IMG/VR virus record: IMGVR_UViG_3300025087_000044 | Location: 1 to 64,000 of that record | DNA length: 64,000 nucleotides | Origin: a virus | Reading direction: 5' to 3' (one strand) | In this document: positions 17,361 through 26,064 of the stretch, piece by piece | How the letters are laid out: each line of letters starts with the position of its first letter | Numbering within the stretch: the first letter of the stretch is position 1 | Translations under genes and position numbers: made by a program | The notes under the pieces: generated by a model | Seen by the model: only the letters and a program-made list of their open reading frames with translations | What the model was told of the DNA's origin: nothing | The model's database searches: none

Positions 17361-17435
17361 AGCAGAGGTGGGACTTGAACCCACGACATCAACCTTTTAA
17401 GAAGGCAAATGCTCTACCAACTGAGCTACGTTGCA
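17361..17435 (-). tRNA. tRNA-like gene, possibly Lys(CUU), with abnormal anticodon arm and acceptor
   Basis: D arm GCTC/GAGC with AGTTGGTA and T arm GTGGG, TTCAAGT, CCCAC are typical. The stretch between them is about 3 nt too long; the best pairing is GCCTT/AAGGT around CTTAA. Reading CTT as anticodon gives Lys, but the loop is not canonical. The acceptor strands pair poorly (TGCAACG with CTCTGCT). Its 5' end abuts the 3' end of the next tRNA-like gene. Confidence 0.55.
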
Positions 17436-17436
17436 A

Positions 17437-17509
17437 GTCAACTGAGGGAGTCGAACCCTCGCCGAGGGTTTTGAAACCCCCACCCGTCCGCAGATGTACC
17501 GTAGTTGAC
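17437..17509 (-). tRNA. tRNA-like gene with short anticodon arm
   Basis: Perfect 7-bp acceptor (GTCAACT/AGTTGAC) and T arm (GAGGG, TTCGACT, CCCTC). The D arm appears to be CATC/GGTG with four extra bases (ACGG) before it. The anticodon arm, GGGTTTCAAAACCC, is only 14 nt. CAA or TCA could be read as anticodon, so identity is unclear. The last 30 nt including flank (17432-17461) occur exactly at 40033-40062. Confidence 0.55.
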
Positions 17510-17586
17510 ATACCGTCCGCCCGAGCGGTATTCCACTCGAAACGGATAGTAGAAATAGTTATTGAAAGGACTTACTACTTGAGATA

Positions 17587-17608
17587 GGGGCTAGACTTGG
17601 CTAGCCCC
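17587..17608. other. Strong perfect hairpin between lysis genes and tRNA-like genes
   Basis: GGGGCTAG and CTAGCCCC flank a 6-nt loop. There is no T-run on either side, so it is not a classic terminator. It lies in the 165-bp gap between the lysis genes and the tRNA-like cluster and may be a processing or stability element. Nothing else is recognised in 17510-17685. Confidence 0.5.
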
Positions 17609-17685
17609 TTACATGAGGAGATTGTGGCGGGTAGCACCCAGTTTGACGACTCGCTGTTTAGGGACATGAGGTGGGCGTTAAAGGG

Positions 17686-17991
17686 TTAAACATTTTGACG
17701 CTTCACTATCCTATCCCGGTACTCCTTTCTGGCCTCGTTTACGGCCACATCCATTGAAGCTTGTGATACGCCAGCTTGATTGCACGCTTGCTTTTCGTTG
17801 CGATAGCGCGGAGATGCAAGCGTGTTAAATATCCCAATATCTTTAAAGCTGGCCGACAGAAACTGCCGAAACCGCCTGAGCTGTTGGTCACGGTCGCACA
17901 TCTCCTTTCCTCGCTTTCTTCCAAACCAGTGTTTCAAACTTGCAAGCAAGGCAATAGGAAGCACTATAAGTATCAGTTTCAGCCAGTTCAT
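17686..17991 (-). CDS. Membrane protein, possible lysis component
   Basis: From ATG 17991 (weak GCGAGG upstream) the protein has 101 residues: an N-terminal membrane helix (NWLKLILIVLPIALLASL), then a basic segment and a soluble tail. This start overlaps the zinc-ribbon gene by about 100 nt in another frame. Starting at ATG 17901 would remove both helix and overlap. The position before the M23 endolysin suggests a holin or related role; this is inference. Confidence 0.45.
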   Translation of the reverse strand: MNWLKLILIVLPIALLASLKHWFGRKRGKEMCDRDQQLRRFRQFLSASFKDIGIFNTLASPRYRNEKQACNQAGVSQASMDVAVNEARKEYRDRIVKRQNV

Positions 17992-18088
17992 GAAGTACCT
18001 CGCGATTGCAATTAGCGCACCTCTTCTTGCGCATGCTCGTGTACCGAATGGTTTTAGTAATCGGCTGCAGAACATCGTCTAAACTCAT
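17888..18088 (-). CDS. Small zinc-ribbon protein
   Basis: 66 residues with CANC (about 24-27) and CLAC (about 46-49), a four-cysteine zinc ribbon, in a basic protein. A strong Shine-Dalgarno (GGAGG) precedes the start, unusual in this genome and supporting the start choice. It overlaps the membrane-protein frame. Function unknown. Confidence 0.65.
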   Translation of the reverse strand: MSLDDVLQPITKTIRYTSMRKKRCANCNREVLHELAETDTYSASYCLACKFETLVWKKARKGDVRP

Positions 18089-18101
18089 TTACCTTCCTCC
18101 T

Positions 18102-18410
18102 TTATAAATATCGTGAAACGAACGAAATCGCTATATTGGCCAGAACACTGCCTAGAAATAACGCCAGCGCGGAATACGTTGAGAACTTGGCAACGAACCC
18201 TATCTGCCATTTCTCCAGCTTCAGTACTCTTGCGTCCAGCCCTATCACGGCCGCCTTAACATCACTCACCGCGCCGAGCAATTCAACGCGATAATCATCG
18301 CGCGTCTTCTCTATGACTTCATGCTCCTTGGAATTGACCGTGATAAGATTGGTCAACCGCTCCAAGATGATGTCTGTATTGACTTTGCTATGTGTGCTTT
18401 CTTGTTCCAT
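18102..18410 (-). CDS. Coiled-coil protein with C-terminal membrane anchor (XhlA-like)
   Basis: 102 residues. The N-terminal 70 form a charged coiled coil (VKAAVIGLDARVLKLEKWQ) and a C-terminal membrane helix spans about 75-98 (STYSALALFLGSVLANIAIS). This layout matches the XhlA family, which works with holins in host lysis. The neighbourhood of the endolysin supports a lysis role. Assignment is by architecture only. Confidence 0.6.
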   Translation of the reverse strand: MEQESTHSKVNTDIILERLTNLITVNSKEHEVIEKTRDDYRVELLGAVSDVKAAVIGLDARVLKLEKWQIGFVAKFSTYSALALFLGSVLANIAISFVSRYL

Positions 18411-18433
18411 ACTCCCCTATATGGTTATTTAAC

Positions 18434-18697
18434 CTAGACAACGCCTAGGTATTCAAATTCTCTTGCTTGTTCCAACTTATCTTTTAATTCTTTATCTGCC
18501 GGCTTCACAGCGTCTTGCTTAACTTTGACTATATCTACAGGCTTGTCATCAAATCCATTTACCTTTTCGCCATTGAATGGATCGGTTTCAACTTCCATAT
18601 CCGTATTAACAGAAAAAGGCAGTTTGAATTCTATCCCGGCATCCGATAGTTGCTGAATTATATCCTTCTTAGTTGTAAATCCTTTTATTGTAGGCAT
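18434..18697 (-). CDS. Small hypothetical late protein
   Basis: 87 residues, charged. The N-terminus (KGFTTKKDIIQQLSDAGIEF) looks like a small helical HeH/SAP-type fold, also seen in the capsid-linked protein at 23266. It follows a fibre gene by one base. Probably a minor structural or fibre-linked protein. Confidence 0.5.
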   Translation of the reverse strand: MPTIKGFTTKKDIIQQLSDAGIEFKLPFSVNTDMEVETDPFNGEKVNGFDDKPVDIVKVKQDAVKPADKELKDKLEQAREFEYLGVV

Positions 18698-18698
18698 A

Positions 18699-19802
18699 TT
18701 ATATTACACTTCGAGCGACCTCCCTCCACGCCTGACCGCCTGCTGTAGTTTCGCATAGACAAAGAGTCAATGTGTCATTGGCCGTCATTGAGAAATCACC
18801 CGCGCCGTTAAGCAGAATGGTTATATTAGAACCACTGGTAGCTGTGCCGTGGTCAATTACAACGCTCTCATTAGCTACAAGCACAACCGTTGCGCCATTT
18901 TGACGACCGGTACTGGCAATCAAATCAACCTTGGTCGTGCCGGTCAACTCAAACACATCGCCGTCTGATGGAATCACGATGTTTGTGGCAGAAGCGATGT
19001 CAGTACCTTGTCTGGACTGAATTGAGCCGCCGAGGGTAATATAACCGCCATACAAATCAATGTATGCTTTTTCAGTCGTTCCATTGTCATTATAGAACGA
19101 AGCAATCTTCGCGCCTGCAGTTGATAAGGCAGAGGCGCATTGAAACTTAATTGCAATTGCACTTGCTCCGTCTGCTATTCTGCCTTCAAGAATAACCACA
19201 GCAACACTCGCAGCTGTAAATTTATTATTCGCTGATACCGTCCCTGTAAATGTTGCGCTACCAGCACCGGAAATTGTAAGCCTATCAACATACGCGCCTG
19301 CAGTAGATGCTTTTGCTTGAAAAATTAAAGATGGAGAATTACTTGCTCCCTGAACAGGCAATACATACATCTGCCAGCCGACTGTTTGTGAAGTACCTCC
19401 TGTAGTTTCCCAACCTCGCGCAGTCCACATTATTGCTGGCGAAACTTGCTGAGCGCCAACAGTTGCGGCTGTGTCTGTTACCAGTGAAAGCATTGCTGAA
19501 GTAGTTGTGCCTAATGAGCTTTTTGTTAAAGTCGCCAGACCGTCCAACCAAGACACTCCCTGCACTTCGAGTTTTCCGGCAATAGCTAAATCATTCGTTG
19601 CCGCAAGTGAGTGCGCCGTTGTAACATTGCCTACCGAAACAAAGGTTTTGCCTGACGCAGAACCTTGAATGTAGCCAGCGATGGTGAAGATATCAACTGA
19701 AGCGTTGCCGAAATTAAAGCTTCCATTAACGGTTAAATCACCCGTTACCGTTAAGTCAACTACAGACAAACTTGTCCCACGAAATGAATCTTTGAATTTC
19801 AT
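18699..19802 (-). CDS. Tail-fibre-like structural protein
   Basis: 367 residues, beta-rich. The N-terminus reads SVVDLTVTGDLTVNGS, the DLTVTGDLTV pattern common at the start of phage fibre and spike proteins. The rest is Ser/Thr/Ala/Gly-rich and similar in style to 20995-23253. Likely a virion surface fibre. Confidence 0.65.
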   Translation of the reverse strand: MKFKDSFRGTSLSVVDLTVTGDLTVNGSFNFGNASVDIFTIAGYIQGSASGKTFVSVGNVTTAHSLAATNDLAIAGKLEVQGVSWLDGLATLTKSSLGTTTSAMLSLVTDTAATVGAQQVSPAIMWTARGWETTGGTSQTVGWQMYVLPVQGASNSPSLIFQAKASTAGAYVDRLTISGAGSATFTGTVSANNKFTAASVAVVILEGRIADGASAIAIKFQCASALSTAGAKIASFYNDNGTTEKAYIDLYGGYITLGGSIQSRQGTDIASATNIVIPSDGDVFELTGTTKVDLIASTGRQNGATVVLVANESVVIDHGTATSGSNITILLNGAGDFSMTANDTLTLCLCETTAGGQAWREVARSVI

Positions 19803-19807
19803 ATGGT

Positions 19808-20377
19808 TTATGCTTCAAATGCTATCTCCACTCCTTCACCGCTAACCGTCGCATCCATCCATATCTGATTGAGATTTTTGACTTGGACTTCAACTGATTG
19901 ATTAGCAAGCAGAGTAAAATAGGACTCATAGGCGGTATTAGTATTCAAAGCTCTCGCAGCTGTACCGGCCAATGTAATAGTCCCGGTATTGGCGTTCTTC
20001 GCCTTGATTACCACCGAAACACCATCGGCTACGGGTTTGCCGTTCTTAGGAACAAGCGTAAACGCGGTACCCGCGCTTTCATCCGTAAGCGCTCCTTGCC
20101 GAGTGATGGTAATCGTACCGGCAACAACTGCCTCAATGGTAACCTCAATGTTATTACTTACCGTTCCGGTGATAACCAGCTTGTCGCCAGCCTTAAATCC
20201 TTCAACCAAGAATTGCGCGGCTGAATCTGTAATCGTGTCATTAACTCCAATCACAGTGCTCCTTACAAAGGCTATCGTTGAAGCCGCATATTTAGGAGCA
20301 AGATTTTCCGGTGTACCGGACGTGGTAACTACCTTTCTGAATGCGTCAATTGATATTAGATTTATCATTCGTCCCAT
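19808..20377 (-). CDS. Putative structural protein
   Basis: 189 residues, beta-rich with repeated short strands (DTITDSAAQFLVEGFKAGD, VTIEAVVAGTITITRQG), as in head decoration or fibre-base proteins. It lies between two fibre-like genes. An HNH gene separates it from the larger fibre gene upstream. Confidence 0.55.
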   Translation of the reverse strand: MGRMINLISIDAFRKVVTTSGTPENLAPKYAASTIAFVRSTVIGVNDTITDSAAQFLVEGFKAGDKLVITGTVSNNIEVTIEAVVAGTITITRQGALTDESAGTAFTLVPKNGKPVADGVSVVIKAKNANTGTITLAGTAARALNTNTAYESYFTLLANQSVEVQVKNLNQIWMDATVSGEGVEIAFEA

Positions 20378-20443
20378 ATTTTTATAAGCCTCTCAGTCCT
20401 CCCCTCCTGTGTAGCGTGAGCAACAGAGGAGGAGAGTGAGAAG

Positions 20444-20932
20444 TCAATTCCTAAATTGTCCTTCTTTATTTCTTATTCTTTCAGCCAAATGAAATTTGGC
20501 ATGTTCACTTCTATTCTTAAAAACAAGCAGATTTGTAGGATTGTTGTCTATTTTCCTCCTATTTCTATGATGAACAATCTCTCCTTTAATCAACAACCTT
20601 CCTAACATTCGTTCTGCCACAAGTATCTGTTCAGGAACATATCCTCGAACATTTGCCAATAAATGTTCAGGTGCAAGAACCATCACATACCCCTGGCTAG
20701 AAATATATCTTCCACCACGCCAGTTTATGTTTTTTTCTCTCGATGTCCGTTGAGTGGTAAATTCTGTCCCCGGCGATCTACGCTTACCGAGATTGACAGT
20801 CCTACAATGCTCCAACCACTTTTCGCTCTCGCTTCTTCTCACAGTAAAACATTTCACTGAACAATACTTCTGCTTTTTAGAATAACTCTTACTCTTAAAC
20901 CGGCAATTACAATTTTGACAAGTTAGCAACAT
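20444..20932 (-). CDS. HNH endonuclease with N-terminal zinc finger
   Basis: From ATG 20932 the protein has 162 residues. Cysteine pairs CQNC and CSVKC form an N-terminal zinc finger. The C-terminal HNH domain has EH (LAPEHLLA), VHHRN and NNPTNLLVF, then HAKFH. The upstream ATG at 20962 would overlap the -10 box of its own promoter, so 20932 is preferred. It sits between structural genes as an independent mobile gene. Confidence 0.85.
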   Translation of the reverse strand: MLLTCQNCNCRFKSKSYSKKQKYCSVKCFTVRRSESEKWLEHCRTVNLGKRRSPGTEFTTQRTSREKNINWRGGRYISSQGYVMVLAPEHLLANVRGYVPEQILVAERMLGRLLIKGEIVHHRNRRKIDNNPTNLLVFKNRSEHAKFHLAERIRNKEGQFRN

Positions 20933-20960
20933 AACTAAGTATTTATGAATTATTACATTC

Positions 20961-20990
20961 ATTATACTTTATTGTGTTATTTTATGTCAA
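20961..20990 (-). promoter_or_regulatory. Near-consensus promoter for the HNH gene
   Basis: On the minus strand TTGACA (20985-20990) and TATAAT (20961-20966) are separated by 18 bp, about 29 nt upstream of the ATG at 20932. The HNH gene thus carries its own sigma70-type promoter within the late operon. Confidence 0.8.
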
Positions 20991-20994
20991 TAGT

Positions 20995-23253
20995 TTATGC
21001 CAGTGCCGACCAGTTCGTAGTTCCGGTACAATAAAAGGGGACACTTGATGGGCCATTCAAGCAGACATCACCAGCCGTGCCGGTAAGATTACCGTTAGGC
21101 GTGGTCGCGTCAATGGATAACCAGCAAGCAACCGTCTTAGATCCGTCAGAACCGCTCCACAACTTAACAAACTTCGACCCCGTACCTGTAACAGCGTCAT
21201 TCCTTATCGCCAACGGCACAGCACCTACAGCCGAGGCATGGTCATTGTGAACCAAGACCAAGTTTCTTGCCGTAGCATCAGCTGAGTTAGACACCAATGA
21301 AGCGATAGAACCTGTCGTCAATGCGTTAGCGTCATTGATAGTCAACGCCACGCCTGTCGTCATTGCAGCTACGCTAATCTTCGCCGCTACACCGCCAATC
21401 AACGTGCCTGAAGCCGTTACCTGCATAACAACCGTTTCGTCAGTCGCTGTTGACTTGAACTCATTCAATACCGTTGATGTGCCCGTAGCACCGGAATGCT
21501 CAGACAAGAAAATTCTACCAACAGAAGTCATTGCCGTAGCAGAGGTAGTCAAATACATCATTTGGCCGGTAGTCAATGAGTTGGCCGTCAACTTGAAAAT
21601 TCCAGCCGCAGTCGTACCTGAAGAAATGATGTTAATCGCCTTCCCGGTAATAGCCGAGTGCGTCAAGCTGATTCCGTCCCCCGAGCCATCAGCGTCCATG
21701 ACAATCTCAATTCCATTTGTCGTAGAAGTGATAGTTCCTGAAGTATTGGTAACCACTGTTTGAATATACAGACAAGAGCCAGCCGAAGTCATTGCGCCTG
21801 CACCATTGATGATAGCCGTTCTTACAATGCTTACTCCATCAAAGTCATCAGCCACTGTGCCTGTGGTTACTGTTCTTGACGAGGTAAGGTTGAGCAACGC
21901 GCCTGTCTTATTCACCGTTCCCGTAATAGCCGTAGCTGTGTGGTCGAATGTAACCAAAGAGCCACTGGTCAAAGCTGAGTTAGCGCCGGTATCTTGAACA
22001 TAAAGCAGATTGCCCGTTGTTACTGAAACACCCGCTGTAATATGCAACCCCTTGCCTTCAGTCAATGCCGCGAGCGGAAGATAGACAGCCGTACCGGTCG
22101 TCAAACCAGAAGGTGTAACGGTCATCCAAGATGAAGTGGTACTGCCTGTAAACGCGCCAGCACCAACCAACACAACAACAGAAGCCGAGGTGGCTGTGCT
22201 ATTGGTTACAGTCAACGAAGCGGCGTTGTCAGCATCCGTAATCGCCAAAGAACCATCAGACCAAACCACATCTCCAGCCGTAATGGTGAAGGTGTTGTTT
22301 CCAGCCGAGCCTGCGATGTTGGTAATGCCAAGCTCACCGATCCTGAACGCGTAAGCGCCAGCATCCTGACTCCAGCACCTAAAGAAGTATCCGCCATTCA
22401 TTCCTGTTTCATCAACTGAAAGATTCAATAGAATACCAGTCGTCAATGACTCAGATGAAATCTGCACAACGCCCAAATCAGCAGCCGCGCCAACCGTAGT
22501 GGCCGTATCATTAACCACCGACAAAGACGCTTCAGTGTTCCAATCAGAAATGATGTAGAAATTACCCAATGTCAATTCCATATCACCCGCTGAAACAGTC
22601 AAAGCTGTGTTATGAGTGGTAGTGCCCGAAATAACAGTGCTTCCAGTGCCGTTCATCGCCAACGTAATCGCGCCATTGGCTGCATCCGTAATGGTAATCT
22701 TAGACGAGTTTGTTCCGCTATTGGTCTCCAATACCAGGTCATAAGCGCCGTTAGACGTAATTGTTCCCGTGGCGGAGCCTGACCCGAACAATGTCGTACC
22801 TGCTAAAGTTGATCCCGTAGTGAATACAGCGACACCGGCCTTAGTGATGTACCAAGTACCGGAAGTACCGTACACATCATAACCAGTACCGGCATTCGAG
22901 ATAACCAGACAATGACCGGCCGACCCGGCAGATCCCGTAATGGTCAAGCCATTATTGGTTGCATGCTCAAGCGCGAAAGTTAAGGTCGTGGAATCCAAGG
23001 TCAAGGTCTTGTCAATGTTGTAGATGGTATCCCATGTAGGCGTAGAACCGCCGCCTTGCCCCAACGCGACCGCTGAAGAACCGTTGTCGTAGTAAAGAAC
23101 ACCGTTATCAACGTACAGATAGAAATATCCGGTAGCCGTTGTTGGCGCTTCCACCACATCATCAAATTGAAGGATAGCATCCCTTACGACATCACGCGCA
23201 ATGAGCTTGATGCCGGGAATGCCAGAGCTTTTCTTTCCATTTGCTATAGGCAT
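20995..23253 (-). CDS. Large repetitive tail-fibre-like protein
   Basis: 752 residues, rich in Thr, Ser, Ala, Gly and Val with irregular beta-helix-like repeats (TTGSTLAGTT, LTTGTAVYL). The N-terminus (PIANGKKSSGIPGIKLIARD) may be the virion attachment part. Short motifs recur with 30-50-residue spacing. Likely a long fibre; no enzymatic motif. G+C is slightly higher than the early genes. Confidence 0.7.
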   Translation of the reverse strand: MPIANGKKSSGIPGIKLIARDVVRDAILQFDDVVEAPTTATGYFYLYVDNGVLYYDNGSSAVALGQGGGSTPTWDTIYNIDKTLTLDSTTLTFALEHATNNGLTITGSAGSAGHCLVISNAGTGYDVYGTSGTWYITKAGVAVFTTGSTLAGTTLFGSGSATGTITSNGAYDLVLETNSGTNSSKITITDAANGAITLAMNGTGSTVISGTTTHNTALTVSAGDMELTLGNFYIISDWNTEASLSVVNDTATTVGAAADLGVVQISSESLTTGILLNLSVDETGMNGGYFFRCWSQDAGAYAFRIGELGITNIAGSAGNNTFTITAGDVVWSDGSLAITDADNAASLTVTNSTATSASVVVLVGAGAFTGSTTSSWMTVTPSGLTTGTAVYLPLAALTEGKGLHITAGVSVTTGNLLYVQDTGANSALTSGSLVTFDHTATAITGTVNKTGALLNLTSSRTVTTGTVADDFDGVSIVRTAIINGAGAMTSAGSCLYIQTVVTNTSGTITSTTNGIEIVMDADGSGDGISLTHSAITGKAINIISSGTTAAGIFKLTANSLTTGQMMYLTTSATAMTSVGRIFLSEHSGATGTSTVLNEFKSTATDETVVMQVTASGTLIGGVAAKISVAAMTTGVALTINDANALTTGSIASLVSNSADATARNLVLVHNDHASAVGAVPLAIRNDAVTGTGSKFVKLWSGSDGSKTVACWLSIDATTPNGNLTGTAGDVCLNGPSSVPFYCTGTTNWSALA

Positions 23254-23265
23254 ACTATTAAAGCC

Positions 23266-23616
23266 TTAGCTCTCCAACGCAGGAGCCTGTTCCTGTTTGG
23301 CAATTAAGGCTTGTTTAATCAACTGAATTAAATCTAGTCGTGTCGCTTCATCAGTGAAGTTTAGTCCGAGTTCACGAGCTTCCGCCTGCAAATCCGCTTT
23401 CTTCATTACATCAATAGGCCTTTTTCCTGTCGCTTTCACGACTTCATCTGTCGCATTCAGCGCCTCTTGATACGAAACGACCGTTAAATGTCCAAGCCGA
23501 ACATACTCATAAGGGATTTTCAATGCGTAAATCGCATTCAGCTCCTCATCATTCCAAGGAACTCCAATGAACTTACATCTACCCCTCTCGTACAAAGCTG
23601 ACCAATTTGGCGGCAT
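23266..23616 (-). CDS. Head-associated protein with C-terminal HeH/SAP-like motif
   Basis: 116 residues. The C-terminal half (MKKADLQAEARELGLNF, then RLDLIQLIKQAL) fits a small HeH/SAP-like helix-extension-helix. Such proteins are often encoded next to the major capsid gene as head completion or fibre-linked proteins. It lies directly downstream of the capsid gene. Confidence 0.6.
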   Translation of the reverse strand: MPPNWSALYERGRCKFIGVPWNDEELNAIYALKIPYEYVRLGHLTVVSYQEALNATDEVVKATGKRPIDVMKKADLQAEARELGLNFTDEATRLDLIQLIKQALIAKQEQAPALES

Positions 23617-23656
23617 ATAGTTTGAAAGAGAGGGCGTGGACGTCCGCCCTCGTTAA

Positions 23657-24637
23657 TTAAGAACCTGTACCGTTCGACCCGAACACGAAAGCCGGGAAGC
23701 CTCGCAGAATAGCGTAGTAGAAATCAATACTGTAATCCCAGTTCTTGTTCTTGTACACTTGCTCAGGAGCGTCCAATGCCGGCCTCTCTCTAAACAATGC
23801 TTGCAAGGAGTTCTTAGCGCGCTTGGAATCGCACATGAACCAATACGCCGAGGTATCAGTACCACCCGTGCGCGTCTGCAATTTCTCCCAAGTCACCACC
23901 TTAACCTTGCCTTTCAATGGATTCGGGTCGTTATCAAATGAACCTGAAATCTTATCGGAATTGACAATCCTCAATACCTCATCTTCTTTTTCTGGAGCTA
24001 CGTAAATCGTATCCAGATTAATCGGGCGGTTATGGCCTGTAGGGTCTTTGTAAATCATTGCGTCAACTCTAGCCTTCACAATCGCCTCACGTGAAACAAC
24101 CGGATTATTGGCGCTGTTGTAACGAATGATGTTTCGGAACGTCTCAGAATTGATGTTGTTGGTATGCGAAGCTGAGAACAACGCAAGTCCATCCGGCCCG
24201 GTCGCGCCTACGCTTTCACCATACACATCTGTGTAATTAGAAGCGGAGAAGCCATTCAATAACACGTCAGCCAAAGACTGGTCAACCTTCTGGAACGCGT
24301 CTTCAGTAGCGGAACGCACCAATCCGTCAATCTGGTCGTAAAGGTCAAACAAACGCATATCCTTAGTGACGGAAACGATACCGCCGTATCTCGACTGTGT
24401 GGCAGTAATGGAGTCGCCCTGAACCACAGTAGCTTGCGGCAAGTCAGCGCCTTCAGCAACCTTCTTAATCACATCCATACCATGCAGAATCAGATAGTCA
24501 TAAGTTCTGCGGTCGGTATCCTTGATGTTAAACAACTTAAAACCTGTCATGTCTGAAACACTTGTCTTGGCCACCTCATTGAAAATCTCCTGAAGATCGT
24601 CTGTAAGGGCGGCAAAGTCTGTTGTTCGTATCGCCAT
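23657..24637 (-). CDS. Major capsid protein (HK97-fold, Mu gpT-like)
   Basis: 326 residues. Patterns typical of Mu-type and related HK97-fold major capsid proteins: a helical N-terminus, a central VTKDMRLFDLYDQ, and a C-terminal stretch with SKRAKNSLQALFRERP, LDAPEQVYKNKNWDYSIDF and a final Gly/Ser tail. It follows the scaffold and decoration-like genes, the expected order. Confidence 0.85.
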   Translation of the reverse strand: MAIRTTDFAALTDDLQEIFNEVAKTSVSDMTGFKLFNIKDTDRRTYDYLILHGMDVIKKVAEGADLPQATVVQGDSITATQSRYGGIVSVTKDMRLFDLYDQIDGLVRSATEDAFQKVDQSLADVLLNGFSASNYTDVYGESVGATGPDGLALFSASHTNNINSETFRNIIRYNSANNPVVSREAIVKARVDAMIYKDPTGHNRPINLDTIYVAPEKEDEVLRIVNSDKISGSFDNDPNPLKGKVKVVTWEKLQTRTGGTDTSAYWFMCDSKRAKNSLQALFRERPALDAPEQVYKNKNWDYSIDFYYAILRGFPAFVFGSNGTGS

Positions 24638-24661
24638 ATTCTTATAGTGTTAATTCTTAAA

Positions 24662-25057
24662 CTACTCTCGTGGCATGAATCTGCCCTCAACAATCTTATT
24701 GGTCGCATCGACGATACGATCAACATGGAAAACCTTGTCTGTGGTATTACCCAAATCAACTGTCGCGTCGTCAGTCAAATCATACTCATTGCCGACATGC
24801 GTAGCTTGCACCGGAGTAATAGAGGTCAAAGCACGGAATACAATCGTCTGATCCAGCGGCAGAACCTTCACAAGTTCGCCTGTCGATGTTGTCAATTTAC
24901 TCTCAAGGCAAAGATACTCGGCTTTATCATCGGCAGCTGCGGCATTCACAAGATAGCCTGAAGAAAACTTCACCAGCTTGTTCTTGACGAATGTAGTAGC
25001 GTCCGTGCCTTTCAGCTCCATCTCTTTGCCGTCACACTTAGTCATTGGTTCGAACAT
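24662..25057 (-). CDS. Putative capsid decoration protein
   Basis: 131 residues, beta-rich, starting MFEPMTKCDGKEM. Composition and location immediately upstream of the capsid gene match small cement or decoration proteins. No family-specific motif is clear. Confidence 0.6.
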   Translation of the reverse strand: MFEPMTKCDGKEMELKGTDATTFVKNKLVKFSSGYLVNAAAADDKAEYLCLESKLTTSTGELVKVLPLDQTIVFRALTSITPVQATHVGNEYDLTDDATVDLGNTTDKVFHVDRIVDATNKIVEGRFMPRE

Positions 25058-25082
25058 ACATTTTAGATGTTAATTCTTAAAT

Positions 25083-25718
25083 TTACTTATACCAGCCGTC
25101 CGGACCGGTCTGTTTCGGGATAACTCGCTTCCTATCAGGACTGCTAACCTCATTGTTCGTCCTGCCTGAAGGGACAGAATGCGATGTCGCCAGCTCTGAC
25201 GCTTTATCCTTCGCCTTATCTTTGAAGCCTGTAGCCTGTTTCCAACCGCTGACAGCGATTCTAAGCGCCTTCACAACCCCCTCCTGGCTCGTTCTGTCAA
25301 TCTTGCGAGGCAGATACTGCAAGATGTCCTGATACTGCGATTCCTTCACCAATTCAGGCATGTAGTTAGAAGACTTCGGATTGATTACATCCTTTAAAAC
25401 CTGTTGCTCGTTCTTTTCTTGCAAGACTTCATCAACCTTAGTGCGGATTTCCTCCTCATAAGGCTGAGGCTCAGGCTTCTCTTCTAACTTGCGCTTCTTA
25501 ACCGCCAACAAACCCTCTTTGTAGTTGTCGCGGTCACGCCTTAATGTCTCATTCTCCTCACGCAACTTCGCAATATCATCGTCCAATTCATCTGATCCGC
25601 TAGACCCACCGCCTTCACCACCCTTAGATTCCTCATTTTCTTCATTGGTATCCTCTGAGCTTTCTTGGTCGTCAATCTCTTCTTGCGCTTGTTGCGATTC
25701 TTTTAAGTGCTCAAACAT
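25083..25718 (-). CDS. Scaffolding protein
   Basis: 211 residues. A very acidic Gln/Glu/Ser N-terminus (QEEIDDQESSEDTNEENEES) is followed by a Gly/Ser linker, a coiled coil (about 50-110) and a basic C-terminus. This is typical of phage capsid scaffolds, and it sits between portal and capsid genes. Confidence 0.75.
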   Translation of the reverse strand: MFEHLKESQQAQEEIDDQESSEDTNEENEESKGGEGGGSSGSDELDDDIAKLREENETLRRDRDNYKEGLLAVKKRKLEEKPEPQPYEEEIRTKVDEVLQEKNEQQVLKDVINPKSSNYMPELVKESQYQDILQYLPRKIDRTSQEGVVKALRIAVSGWKQATGFKDKAKDKASELATSHSVPSGRTNNEVSSPDRKRVIPKQTGPDGWYK

Positions 25719-25761
25719 AAAGTTTTAAACCGCTTGTTTCAACTGGCTCGGTCACCAGCTT

Positions 25762-26052
25762 TTATGTTTTATATGTCAATTCCACTTTCTTCTTTCTCTC
25801 CGCCAAATCCTTTGCCTCCTTCACCTTACCGGCCAATAGCAACAACTCATGTCGCTGCCCTACTAGCTTCCAATACTCCTCCTGCCGCAATCCCTGCCCC
25901 ATTTGCTTCAATATCGCCAAATCGCGGTATTTAAAGTAGCCTATAAATCCCATATCCAATGAATTGGCTAACAGCCACTCCTGCATTTTATCCTTGTCTA
26001 TTCCCGAATAATCCCTGTTGCCAAACAACTTTTCTAATAACCAATAAATCAT
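25762..26052 (-). CDS. Small helical hypothetical protein
   Basis: 96 residues, mostly helical and basic (EEYWKLVGQRHELLLLAGK). It lies between portal and scaffold genes. No domain recognised; a head-assembly accessory role is possible. Confidence 0.55.
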   Translation of the reverse strand: MIYWLLEKLFGNRDYSGIDKDKMQEWLLANSLDMGFIGYFKYRDLAILKQMGQGLRQEEYWKLVGQRHELLLLAGKVKEAKDLAERKKKVELTYKT

Positions 26053-26064
26053 ATTATACTCCGC

